Shown piece after piece: positions 25,758-37,800 of a stretch of DNA of 64,000 bases. The notes below the pieces were generated by a model, which did not search any database, was not told where the DNA came from, and was given only the letters and a program-made list of their open reading frames with translations. Source of the DNA: Bettongia penicillata ogilbyi (lineage: Eukaryota > Chordata > Mammalia > Diprotodontia > Potoroidae). The stretch lies in contig JAJHZJ010000756.1 of assembly GCA_023548195.1 (NCBI GenBank), positions 868,001-932,000 on the forward strand. The letters run 5' to 3'. The translations under genes were made by a program, and so were the position numbers. Numbering within the stretch: the stretch's first letter is position 1; every line of letters begins with the position of its first letter.

Positions 25758-25834
25758 TTATTTCACAGTCTTTTCCTTTGGTTTCTTCTGTTTCTTCTGT
25801 TTCTCATATTCAGTGATTTTCTGTTGGAAGTACC
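25758..25834 (-). CDS. DENND2D: DENND2D exon 12 with stop codon
   Basis: 77 coding bases: completed Gly, YFQQKITEYEKQKKQKKPKE, KTVK, TAA (25760-25758). The acceptor is GATTCACAG. The basic tail equals the known DENND2D C-terminus, which fixes the gene identity. Confidence 0.95.
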
Positions 25835-28800
25835 CTGTGAATCCAAACATGTCTATCAGATAACACACATAGGCCACCTGAACAGAAAATACCCACCCAC
25901 CAACACTCTACTCTGGGCACTTGTCTCTTAAATCTTTTCCAGGGAGTTCTTAATTCCCTCACTTCTCCCTTCTCCCATTGAGGATGGACCTAAGGAACAC
26001 TCAGATCCCTGGGTCCAATATAGATAGAGGGTCTGAGCCTTTGTCCAACTATAACCTGGGGTCCTGATGATTCTGCCTAAGGACAAATTAATCAGCAAGC
26101 ATTTATAGAGGGCTTACTGTGTGTCTGGTACTGTAGTGAGTATTCAGGATACAAAGAAAGGCAAAAGCATGGTCTCTGACCTCAAGCAAGTCAGACTCTA
26201 GAGGTGAGCAGAGGAAAGGGTTTGCAACACCAGAAGGACCACAGCAGGCAGTGAGTCTAATGGTGATTCTCAGCTTTGGCAGGCAGACAACAAGCATTTG
26301 TTAAGCATTTACTCTGTGTTGGGCACTTTGCAAAGCGCTAGTCCCCACCCTCAAGGAACTTACATTCTAACAGAGAAGACAACCCATAAAAAGCTGAAAA
26401 GTAAGAGAGAGGGAAGAAAAGGTACCCAAGATGGGCCTTGGTGTTGAAGTCCTAAAAGTTAGAAGCAGGGCCAATATAGAAATGACTGACATGGGCTACT
26501 TTTCAAAATAGAAAGACCAGTGGGAGAAGTGAGCCATTAAGGCTAGCAAATAAGGATTGTTCCCCTAGCCCTAAATTATGAGAAGAAAGGAGGCCCTTTG
26601 CCTACTGATAGGTTGGTAGGATCTGTTCAAAAGGTCCAACTACAGAGCAGTTTCCAGATATTTACTCCTAGAAAAGATTAGGCTTTGGGAGTGGAGCCAA
26701 GATGGCAGAATACAAGGACAGACCTGTAGAAGCTCTCCTGCCACAGCTCATAAAATGCCTGTAAAAAATAACCAAACAAATTCTAGAGCAGTAGAAGTCA
26801 CACAACCACAGAGTGAAAGAGATTTCCAACCCAAGACAGCCTGGAAGACCAACAGGAAAGGTCTTATTGCACCAGGCTCAAAGGGGAGCACAGCCTACAA
26901 AGCACAGCACAGCTCTGGCCATGCAGTGCAACCTGGACAGGACCAGAGCAGGCTTCAGGGCACCACTGGCAGCAACTGCGGTTCTCAGATTACTCAACCC
27001 ACAAATGCCAGACAGCTTCAATGGTCAGTGAGAAAGCTCTATCACCTGGGTGAGAAGAGAGTAGGGGTCCTGCCCTAGCCCCAACCCCAGGCTGTAGCAG
27101 CAGGAGGTGGCAGCATCCATTTTTAGAACCCTCAGCCTAAAGACCCTGGGAGAATTTGGCAACTGATCTGAATCTCAGCCCTGAGTGGTGGTCCTGGGGT
27201 GAGGAGGAGCACTGGCTGGTGGATGCTCCGGAGAGGGAATTCTACTCACAGATCTTAGACAGAAAAGTTTGTTGTTGCTCCCAGATCAGAGCACAGGCCA
27301 GGAGAGGGATAAACTCCAATCCCTTGATTATGCCACCTTGGAGGAACTGAGAACTTACAGGTCCCTAGAGTATACCCTCCTCTTGACAGACAAAGGACTC
27401 AAAAGTCAAGTAACTGGCTGGGAAAATGTCCAAAAAGGGGGAAAAATAAGACTATAGAAGGTTACTTTCTTGGTGAACAAGTATTTTCTACCATCCTTTC
27501 ACATGAGGAAGAACAATGCATACCATCAGAGGAAGACATAAAAGACAAGGCTTCTGCACCCAAAACCTCCAAAATAAATACACAATGGTCTCAGACCATG
27601 AAAGAGCTCAAAAAGGATTTTGAAAATCAGATAAGAAAGGTGAATGAAAAATTGGAAAGAAAAGTGAGAGCAATGAAAGAAAATCATGAAAAGTGAGTCA
27701 ACAGCTTGCTAAAGGAGACTCAAAAAAATGCTGAAGAAAATAACACCTTTAAAAGTAGACTAACTCTAATGGCAAAAGAGACCCAAAAAGCCAATGAGGA
27801 GAAGAATGCTTTAAAAAGCAGAATTAATCAAATGGAAAGGAAGGTTCAAAGGCTCACTGAAAAAAAATAGTTCTTTAAGAATTAGAATGGAGCAGATGGA
27901 AGCTAATGACTTTATGAGAAACCAAGAAATTATAAAGCAAAACCAAAAGAATGAAAACCTTGAAGACTATGAAATATCGCATTGGAAAAATAACTGACCT
28001 GGAAAGTAGATCTAGGAGAGATAATTTAAAAATTTTTGGTGTACCTGAAAGCCATGATCAAAAAAAAAGCCTAGACATTATCTTTCATGAAATTATCAAG
28101 GAAAACTGCCCTGATATTCTAGAACCAGAGGGTTAAATAAACATTGAAAGAACCCACAGATCACCTTCTGAAAGAGATCTGAAAAGAAAAACTCCTAGGA
28201 ATATTGTAGCCAAATTCCAGAGTTCCCAAGTCAAGGAGAAAATATTGCAAGCAGTCAGAAAGAAACAATTTGAGTATTGTGGAAATACAATCAGGATAAC
28301 ACAAGATCTGGAAGCTTCTACATTGAAGGATCAAAGGGCTTAAATTTTGATATTCCAGAAGTCAAAGGAACTAGGATTAAAACCCAGAATCACCTACTCA
28401 GCAAAGCTGACTATAATACTTCAGGGGAAAAACGGTCATTTGAAGAAGCAGGGGGGCAGAGCCAAGATGGTGAAGTAAAAATATATACTCTGAAGTAGAA
28501 ACATATACTCTAGCCTTTCCCCCACAGCCCACAAAATACCTGTAAAAAATGATTCTCAACAAATTCTAGAGCAGCAGAAGCCACAGAAAAACAGAGTGAA
28601 AGAGGTTTCCAGCCAAAGGTAACCTGTAAGGCTGACAAAAAAAGTCTATCCCACAGGATGCTGAGCAGAGCAGAGCCCAGCCCTGGCCACACAGCACTGG
28701 GAGGAACAGGACCTAAACAGAACTCCGGGGCAGAATTCCCAGCAGGGAGGGTCCCAGATTTTTCAACCCACAAGCAATAAAAAAGCTCCAAAGGTCAGTG

Positions 28801-31800
28801 TGGGATGGCTTTCCCAGCAGGGTGAGAGGGGAATGAGGTCCCACCAGCACTGGCCTCAGGCTGTGGCAGCAGCAGTGATTGGTGGGCAGCTACAGTGGCT
28901 GTGGAAGCAGCCTGGCTCCATTGTCCAGGCAGGTCGGCTTAAAGCCTCTGAGGGAGTTGAGCCACTGATCTGAATCTCAGTCTTGAGCACAGTGCTGGGG
29001 ATAGGAGGAGCACTAGGACACTCCTCTTGATAAAGGATTCAGAAGTCAAGTAACTGGCTGGGGCAATACCCCCAAAAAGGGTAAAAAAAAGACCATAGAA
29101 GGATACTTTCTTGGTGAACAGGTGTCCTCTTCCATCCTTTCAGATGAGGAAGAACAAGGCATACTGTCAGAGGAAGTTAAGGCTTCTACCTCTAGTACCT
29201 CCAAAATGAATATGAAATGGGTTCACCCCATAGAAGAGCTTGAAAAGTGAGTCAGCAGCTTGCTAAAGGAGAACCAAAAAAATGCTGAGGAAAATAACAC
29301 CTTTAAAAAGAGGATAACTCAATTGGAAAAAGAGGCCCAAAAAACCAATGAGAAGGAGGCTTTAAAAAGCAGAATTAGCCAAATGAAAAAGAAGGTTCAA
29401 AAGCTCACTGAACAAAATAGTTCTTTAAAAGAGAGAGTAGAGTTCAGGAAAGCTAATTACTATAAGATAAACCAAGAAGTTACACAACAAAACCAAAAGA
29501 CTGAAAAAATAGAAGATAATGTGAATCATCTCACTGGAAAAACAACTGATCTGGAAAACAGATCCAGGAGGGACAATTTAAAAATTATGGGACTACCTGA
29601 AAGCCATGATCAAAAAAAGGGCCTAGATATTATATTTCATGAAATTATCAGGGAAAACTGCCCTGATATTCTAGAACCAGAGGGCAAAATAAATAGTGAA
29701 AGAATCCACAGATAACGTCCTGAAAGAGACCCAAAAAGAGAAACTCCTAGATTATGGTCAAATTTCAGAGTTCCCAGGTCCAGGAGAAAATATGGCAAGC
29801 AGCTAGAAAGAAACAATTCAAGTATTGTGGAAATACAATCAGGATAACACAAGATCTGGCAGCTTCTACATTAAGAGATTGAAGGATTTAGAATATGATA
29901 TTCCAGAAGTCAAAGGAATTGGGATTAAAACCAAGGATCACCTACTCAGCAAACTGAGTATAATACTTCAAGGGAATAAATGGTCATTCAATGATATAGA
30001 GGACTGTCAAGCATTCATAATGAAAAGACCAGAAATGAATAGAAAATTTGACTTTCAAACACAAGAATCAAGAGAAGCATGAAAAGGTAAACAGGAAAGT
30101 GAAATCATAAAGGAGTTTTTAAAGCTGAACTGTTTACATTCCTACATGGAAAATAATATTTGTAACTCTTGAGACTTTTCTCAGTATTTGGGTAGGTGGA
30201 GGGATTATACACATGTGCACACACACACAGATAGGGAGTACAGGTTGAGTTGAATCAGAAGAGAGGATATCCATAAAAAAAATAAAATTAAATTAAGGGA
30301 TGAGAGAGGAAAATATTGGGAGGAGAAAGGGATAAATGTAATGGGGCAGGCTATCACTCATAAAAAAAATAAGAAAAATCTTATTCAATGGAGGAGAAAA
30401 GTGAGGAGGTAAGAGGGGAAAAGTGAAACTTACTCTCTTCACATATGACTTAAGGAGAGAATAACACTCACTAAATTTGCTATGAAAATCTACCTTACAC
30501 TACAGGAAAGTAGGGGAGAAGGGGACAAATGGGGTGAGGGGGATGATAGAAGGGAGGGCAAATGGGAGAAGGGAGTAACTAGAAGTAAATACTCTTGGGA
30601 AGGGACAAGGTCAAATGAGAGAATAGGAAAAAAAGCAGGGGGACAGGGTGGGATGGAGGACAATATAGTTAATCTTACACAACATGACTATTATGGAAAT
30701 CTTTTGCAAAACAACACATGTATAGCTTGTATTGAATTGATTGCCTTCTCAGTGGGGATGAGTAGGGAGGGAGGAAGGGAGAGAAGTTGGAATTCAAAGT
30801 ATTAGAAATGAATGTTGAGAATTATTATTACGTATAACTGGGAAATAAGAAATACAAGAAACTTATCTTGCCCTACAAGAAAAGAGAGAAGATGGGGATA
30901 AAGGAAGTGTGGGGTGTGATAAAGGGAGGGTACATTGAGGGAAGGGGTAATCAGAATAGAAGGTATTATGGATTGGGGGAGGGGAGAGATGGGGAGAAAA
31001 ATTGGAACTCAAAATTTTGTGGAAATGAATGTCAAAATCTAAAAATAAATAGAAATTTTTTTTTAAATGGTCATTCAATGAAATAGAGGACTTTCAAGTA
31101 TTCTTGATGAAAAGGCCAAAGCTGAACAGAAAATTTGACTTTCAAACACAAGATTCAAGAGAAGGTAAACAGGAAAAAGAAATCATAAGGGACTTACTAA
31201 AGTTGAACTGTTTACATTCCTACATGCAAAGATAATATTTGTAACTCTTGAAACTTTTCTCAGTATTTGGGTAGTTGGAGGGATCACACACACACACACA
31301 CATACACACACACAGAGGGCACAGGATGAGTTGAACAGGAAGGGATGACATCTAATATAATAAAGTTAAGGGGTGAGAGAGGAATATATTGGGAGGAGAA
31401 AGGGAGAAATGGAATGGGACAAAGTATCTCACATAAAAGAGGCAAGAAAAAGTTTTTTCAATAGAGGGGAAAGTGAGGGAGGTGAGAGACAAAAAGTGAA
31501 GCTTACTCTCATCACATTTGGTTTGAGGAGAGAACAACATGCACACTCAGTTTGGTATGAAAATTTATCTTACACTACCGGAAAGTAAGAGGAAAGGAGA
31601 TAAGTGGGGTGTGGGGGGATGATAGAAGGGGGGAAAATGAGAGGAGGGAGTAATTAGAACTAAACACTTTAGGGGAGGGACAAAGTCAAAAGAGAGAATA
31701 GAATAGAAGACAGGGTAGGATGGAGGGAAATATAGTTAGTCTTTCACAACATGACTATTACATTAGTCTGTAGCAAAACTAAACATATATAGCCCATACT

Positions 31801-34800
31801 GAATTATTTGCCTTCTCAGTGGGGATGTGTGGGGAGGGAGGAAGGGTGAGAAGTTGGAACTCAAAGTTTTAGGGATGAATGTTGAGGATTGCTTTTACAT
31901 GCAACTGGGAAATAAGAAATACAAAAAACAGGGTATAGAAATCTATCTTGCCCTATAAGAAAGGAGAAAAGATGAGGATGAGGGGAGGGGCATGATAGAA
32001 AGGAGGGCAGTTTGGGGGAAGGAGTAATCAGAATGCATGGTAGGGAGGGGAGAGATGGAGAGAAAACTGGAACCTCAAAATCTTGTGAAAATGAATGTTG
32101 AAAATAAATTATTTTTAAAAATTAATGAATTAATTCAAATAATTAATTAATTAAAAGCAAAAGAAAAGTTTCCGGGTAAATGACCACTTGCTCAGATTTC
32201 ACCTTTCTTTCCTTGTAAACTCCCCATTGCTCCTGAGTGCACATGCATACGCACACACACACACATACACACACACACACACATCTGGGTCTTGGTCCAG
32301 ACAACTGGATCATTTAAACCTACACTGGTGTTCACCTAGAGTTGCTCACCTGCATGGGGTGTCCTGCTCTTTTCTGCTTCCTGGATGAAAAGAGAGAACA
32401 GCTGTGTCTTCACAAATTTCTTCACAAACCTGCGGCTTGTTTTGGAGGACAGAGCCTTACAGAAGGCTCTTTCCTGGAAGCTGCCTTGCCCATCTGGTCC
32501 CCGCTTGATGTAGGAGGCATAGTGACCCACAATCCTGATGAAGAATTGCATGAAGGGACCGGAGACATGCTCATTGACCTGCTCCAAAGCTGCAAGGACA
32601 CAGAGATCCTTTCAAGATAGAGTTGTTCATGATTGGTTGTTTCTTCCAGAAGGAAGAAACAGGACTGTACAGAAGGCATGACGAGTGTGGCCTTCACTAA
32701 AGATAGAGCTCCTTTGTGTCTGAGGATTGCAAATTTCAGTGGGAGGTGTGGAGGATGGGCCTGGGTTCCCTCTTTGGCCATTTGACAATGGGGAAGCAAG
32801 GACATCTGGAGCACAGGTTTTGTGGCCCTGATGAGGGTTTTATAAAGCAGAATGATGCTTTCCCCCAGGAGAGCCTGTCTCATGGTTGAGGGCCAGATTT
32901 CTCTTGGATATGCTCAGTCCTAGAATGCTGAGTTGAGAAAGCAAAAAGGTGAATTGGAGGAAGGAGTTGGGATTCTTGGACTTACTCTGCAAGTCATTAC
33001 TCCCCTGGGCAAGAGAAGACAAAATGTCATTCTGCAGTTTTGGGGGTAAGATATCCCCTTCATCTCCAACCTAGGAGAGAATTAAGAATTAGCTCATAGG
33101 TCAAATTGGGTCAGGGAGAGAGGAGGGAATTGGGGAAGAAAGGGTGACAGTAGAAGATAGGCAAGAGTGGGAAATCAAATCATACCTCTAAAAACACATT
33201 AGCTATGTTACTATGGGCAAATCACAGCCTTTTATTTGCTCTAAAAAACTCTATAACTATAGGTGAAAGAGAAATTGCCAATAAGCATCAGTGAAAAAAG
33301 TCTCTGTACCATATAAAAAAGTCCCCTATACTGATGAAATCACAGATCCAGACCCATCACCACTCCTAAAAAATAAATCTCTCTAAAAGAGTGGGAAAGA
33401 AGGAAAGAGAGAGAAAAGGAAGGAGAAAAGAAGGAAGGAAGGAAGGAAGGAAGGAAGGAAGGAAGGAAGGAAGGAAGGAAGGAAGGAAGGAAGGAAAGAA
33501 GGAAAAGAAAAAAGGAAAGGAGGGGGGGATGAAGGGGATACAGATCTGTATTATCTCCACCTCCACAACATGCATCCAGGCCTGAGAGAGATCCTTTAGG
33601 CTCCATTTTGCATGAGTCCAAAGAAGTCTAACAAAGCTCTCTCCTGTAATTCTTTTGCTTATATTACTCATATGGCACTTACTTTATATCAGTTATTGTA
33701 CAAATCTCGTATAGTTCCTGGAAAGCAAGAACTTTGTGTCTTTGGTACTTCTTCCTGTCCCCAGGATCCAGCAGAGTACCTTGCCCACAGTCAGTGCCCA
33801 ATCTAGGTGTGTTGAGTGCTCGAAGGAATGGCACAGGAATGATAAAGAGGGAGGGATAGTGGGATAGGGGTATCTGACTCACTGATCGGATGAAGGTGCC
33901 TGCACACAGATCCACCAGCAAAACCTAAAGCAAACAGGAAATTATCATCAAAGGGACTTAACCACTTCCAGATTCTCAGATGAGATCATATTTGTTGAAT
34001 GCTTAGCACAGGAGCTAGCACATAGCAGATACCATAAAGATGCTTCCCCCACTTCTCCCATCCTTCCCCTTCCAGCCCTGGGGCTGTGCTCACTCTCCAG
34101 CCCCAGGGAAACTTTAGTACTCTTCTCACTAAAACCAAGCAGATTAGGGCAGACTTGAGAGCAGAAAGGACTCAGGTTTGAGAAGCTTTGCTTTTGTCTC
34201 TATTTCCAGGGCTTTGTATATAGTAGGTGTTTGACAAATACTTGTTTTAATTGAATAATTAGGGCATTCCTCAAAGCCACTGCAAAAGCAAAGCCAGTTC
34301 ATCTCCACCGCAATTCATTTATTCTGAGAGTCACAATGAGAAATACAGTTATGAGAGACTGTAGATACAAAAGGGAGAGAGACGAATGGATAGACGGCAG
34401 AGAAAGCATACATGGGGTATACCCACTGGGGATAAAGGATGGGCAGTGGAAAGATAATTAGAAAGCTGCCTGCCATCTGGGAGATGCCGAGTTTAACTAC
34501 TCCTGCAAACTATCAGTTGTTTCTGTGCCAATGCATGACTAAAAGTGCTGTAAATTTCTGCCCCAGGACAAAGTCCTTATTGCCCTCCCATAGGAACAGC
34601 CTTGCTTCACAGTACTCTCCCAATCTCTGTGGTTTGTTGCCAGTTCTGGGATGGACACAGAGGACACAGACTTCCCTTAAATGTTTGAAGACAATAGCCT
34701 GCCCTAGATAGATAAAATCTGCGGTGTCCAGCTTCCTCCTTAACTTGTTAACTTCGGTGAAGCTTGACCCACCCCATGACACAGAAACTGGGGAGGAGGT

Positions 34801-37800
34801 GAGAAAGAGAGGAGGAGACATGTTCCAGGAAAAAAAAAGGAGTCAAGGATTGGCTTGGGATGATAATGACAATACCTGATAAAAGACAAGGGGACTTGGT
34901 GAATAGAGGAGGGCTAGCCTTAGAGGAAGACCTGGGTTCAAATCCTACCTTCTGCTGTTTGACTCTGGGTCACTCACTTAACTTTTCCGTGCCTCAGGCT
35001 ACTAACCTCAAAACTCTTACATCAGAGTTAACAATCTGCATTGATGGGAAGTTTCCAACCTGGGAGTTCCACAAACCAATAAATCTGATGTCCAGACCAA
35101 ACACAAACCAATTACTGTTTATATAGTGCTTTATAGAGAGGCAGAATTACAAGAAGGGTAGAGAGACAATTTGAGAGTCAGGAAAGCCTGGATTCAAGTC
35201 TGGACCGTTATATCCTTGTTGTCTGACCCTGAGCAGGTCAGTGTCGCAGGCGGTTCTAAGATGCAGAGGGGAGCATTGGGGCCTGCAGTGTTCAGGGGTT
35301 CCCTACATCAGTGAAATCACAATTCTACTCCCTAGGCCAACCCATTATCATGTTTTTTTCTAATAACCACTAGATCAAGTTTGGGGTTCGTAAACATTTT
35401 AATGGTCTTAAAAGTCTTTCTGTAGGAAAGCTTGACCTAGTTTGGGGGGACATTCCTTTGGGATACTCCCAGGTTATACATTTTCTATGGATATTATTTG
35501 TATACCATTTTGTCTGCAGGTTGTTTCTCCCATTAAAATGTCAGCTCCTGAGGGGCAGAAAACTGTCTTTTTTCTTTCTTTGTATCCCCAGTGCGTTGCC
35601 AAAGAAGACCATGCCATCAGAGAAATAATGACAGGACTTGCACTTGACTTTGTTTTGAGTGAGGGAGGGCTGTACAGGTCACCAGCCTCACTTCTCCTCC
35701 AGAGCCATCTGAGTCCAGTGACCAGATATTCATCAGGATGACTGGAGATGACCCAGGATGAGGCAATTGGGTTAAGTGACTTGTCCAAGATCACACAGCT
35801 AGTGAGTGTCAAGTGTCTGAGATGAGATTTGAACTGAGGTCCTCCTGACTCCTGCACTGATGCTCTATACACTGCAGCTGTCTAACATTCTGATATACTC
35901 TTATTTTATATGAGGCTTCCTAAAAAAAAAAAAATCACAATCTATGAGGATGGAGGGATTCCTCCCCCTACTTGACTTGTTTCACTGACACGTTCTGCAA
36001 AGTTGCCAGGAGGCTTGGCAGAGTGGGTGAGAATCTGTATGTATGTATATTGGGCGGTGGGAGGGGGAGAGGGAAGGAGAGAAGAGAGAAGGAATCAGGG
36101 GAGAGAGGGGTAGAAAAGTCACAGTTCCTGGATACCTTAGAGTTGAAGTCAGGAAATTTCAAAACCTCAGAAATGAGGACATTTTAACTGATTGCCCAAC
36201 ACATAGGGAGTTCTCCCCTACTTCCACCCTCGGGTCATGAGATCAAGGCTGTTCTCTAGATGAGAATTGTGGAATCCAAATAAGCAGAACAGAATTTGCA
36301 TAGGGAGAGAGAAGGAAGAAAAGTAAGTGAATATAAGATCAACTTTCCAGCTATATGCTCTCTAGTAAATAATTCAAGGACAAGCTAAGTTTCAGAGGGA
36401 ATTGGGGTCTTCTTTTAGCTCAATCACTGGCTAAGTTTCTTCAGCTATAAAATGTGCCTCAGTTTAAATGGGGAGCCCCCTCTGCAGGGCTGGATCCATA
36501 GCTATCCCAATAACTTACTTGTAGGAAACTGAAGTTCTCTTATTCATGAAAAATCTGTCTAGATAGGGTGTATCCACTGTTAGCCAGTATACACACAAAG
36601 AACATTGATTTCAGTTATAATAAAGTCCTCTGCAAAGAAGCATTTTGACCTACCCTCAGTAGGAAAAATCTTTTTCTAGTGGTGAGGATAGTTAAAGGGT
36701 GGCATTTGTAAGAGACCTGACTAGTGTAGGGTTTCCCTCTGTGGCTATGGAAAAGAATCTATCTAAGTAATTCACAAGAGACTCAAATTCATGTCCTCAT
36801 TAGCTTGTTTTCTAAACTAATTCAATTAGCCCACCCAGTGGCTCAGATGATAATCACTCAAATTTTTAGGTTAGAAACCAACCCCAGATTTTTTAATGTG
36901 GGTCATTAGGGCAACTAATGCTCCAAGGTAAAAATCTTGATAGTGTTTCTACTATATAGACTTGGCCATTAGGGACCAGGAGTCAGTTTCAGGGGAGATA
37001 CCATAAACTGTGAGGACAGTCCCTTTTCCTTGGGTCAGATCAGGGAATTCCCTTTCCCCAGGGCCAGGGTGCGAGGCCCCTAGATGTGCTTGGTGGTGTT
37101 CCTTCACGCCATCATAAAGTGAAGTAGGGATGCTTTGTAAGGAGGAAATCATACCTCTTCCATAGGGCTGTCCAGAACTTCCGGAGTAAACCGCTTTTGA
37201 ACTCCAACCATGAAGGGAGTAGGGGAGCAGACAGTGTCCAGAAGGGGCTCAGGGACCACTGGGATGTAGGTATGAGCCCAGCTGAAGGGGTAGAGCAACG
37301 CGACAGCAGCGTGGATACACTGGGACAGCGTGCTGGAGAAGATAACATGGGAGAATGCTGCAGTCCAGGGTGGGACCCGCTCACCCCAGGCAGAGTCCAG
37401 CCTGGCAGGCAAGGGCAACACCAGCTTGCCAGGGGATACAGGCTGCCTCCCCAGCAACAGTCAGAAGCAGGCTCAGTCTGCTTCTTTACCTTTGCTAATA
37501 TAAAGAAATGGATAGGTTAGAGGGAAAAGGGCATCAGTTTTAGAGTCAGGTGACCCACTTTCACCTATCTTGTTTGGACTCAGTTTCCTTACTTGTAAAA
37601 TGAGATAGTTAGACTACATCAAAGTTCTTAACTTTTTCCAATGTCATGGTGAAACCCATGGGTCCCTAATCAGAATGTTTTTAATCAAATACATAGAATT
37701 ACAGAGGAAGCCCATTATACTGAAATATAGTTATCTAAATATTTACAAAAAAGTTTGTGGACCCTGGACTAGACAGTCTCTTATGATCCCTTGCAGTTCT

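Larger units (their letters stand above)
25835..32349 (-). other. DENND2D intron 11 (6.5 kb)
   Basis: Largely filled by two copies of the unassigned repeat (26095-26215 and 26285-26390) and the nested half-L1 pair (26687-32118). A (CA)n tract (32240-32283) lies next to exon 11. The half-L1 elements are antisense to the DENND2D transcript. Confidence 0.85.
33071..33882 (-). other. DENND2D intron 9 (812 bases)
   Basis: Contains the 135-base polypurine tract with (GGAA)n and an L2 remnant (33640-33830). Nothing else is recognisable. Confidence 0.8.
33925..37154 (-). other. DENND2D intron 8 (3.2 kb)
   Basis: Holds short L2 ends (34000-34050, 34200-34260, 35500-35590), MIR-like SINEs (34880-35060, 35155-35260) and composite SINE copy 2. 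The stretch 35890-37154 is otherwise unremarkable, with a purine-rich patch at 36050-36120. Confidence 0.7.

Noticed and set aside
26755..27457. Open frames of 60-107 codons in the leader of half-L1 element A
   Set aside because: Not kept open in element B's equivalent leader, so no evidence for a conserved extra protein.
33431..33495. Regular short repeats as a possible CRISPR array
   Set aside because: A four-base microsatellite without spacers, in a vertebrate genome.
33340..33671. Open frames rich in FLPS or GRKE repeats
   Set aside because: They are translations of the (GGAA)n microsatellite.
35474..35872. 132-codon minus-strand open frame
   Set aside because: It lies almost wholly within composite SINE copy 2; the same SINE gives a similar frame at 43177-43365.
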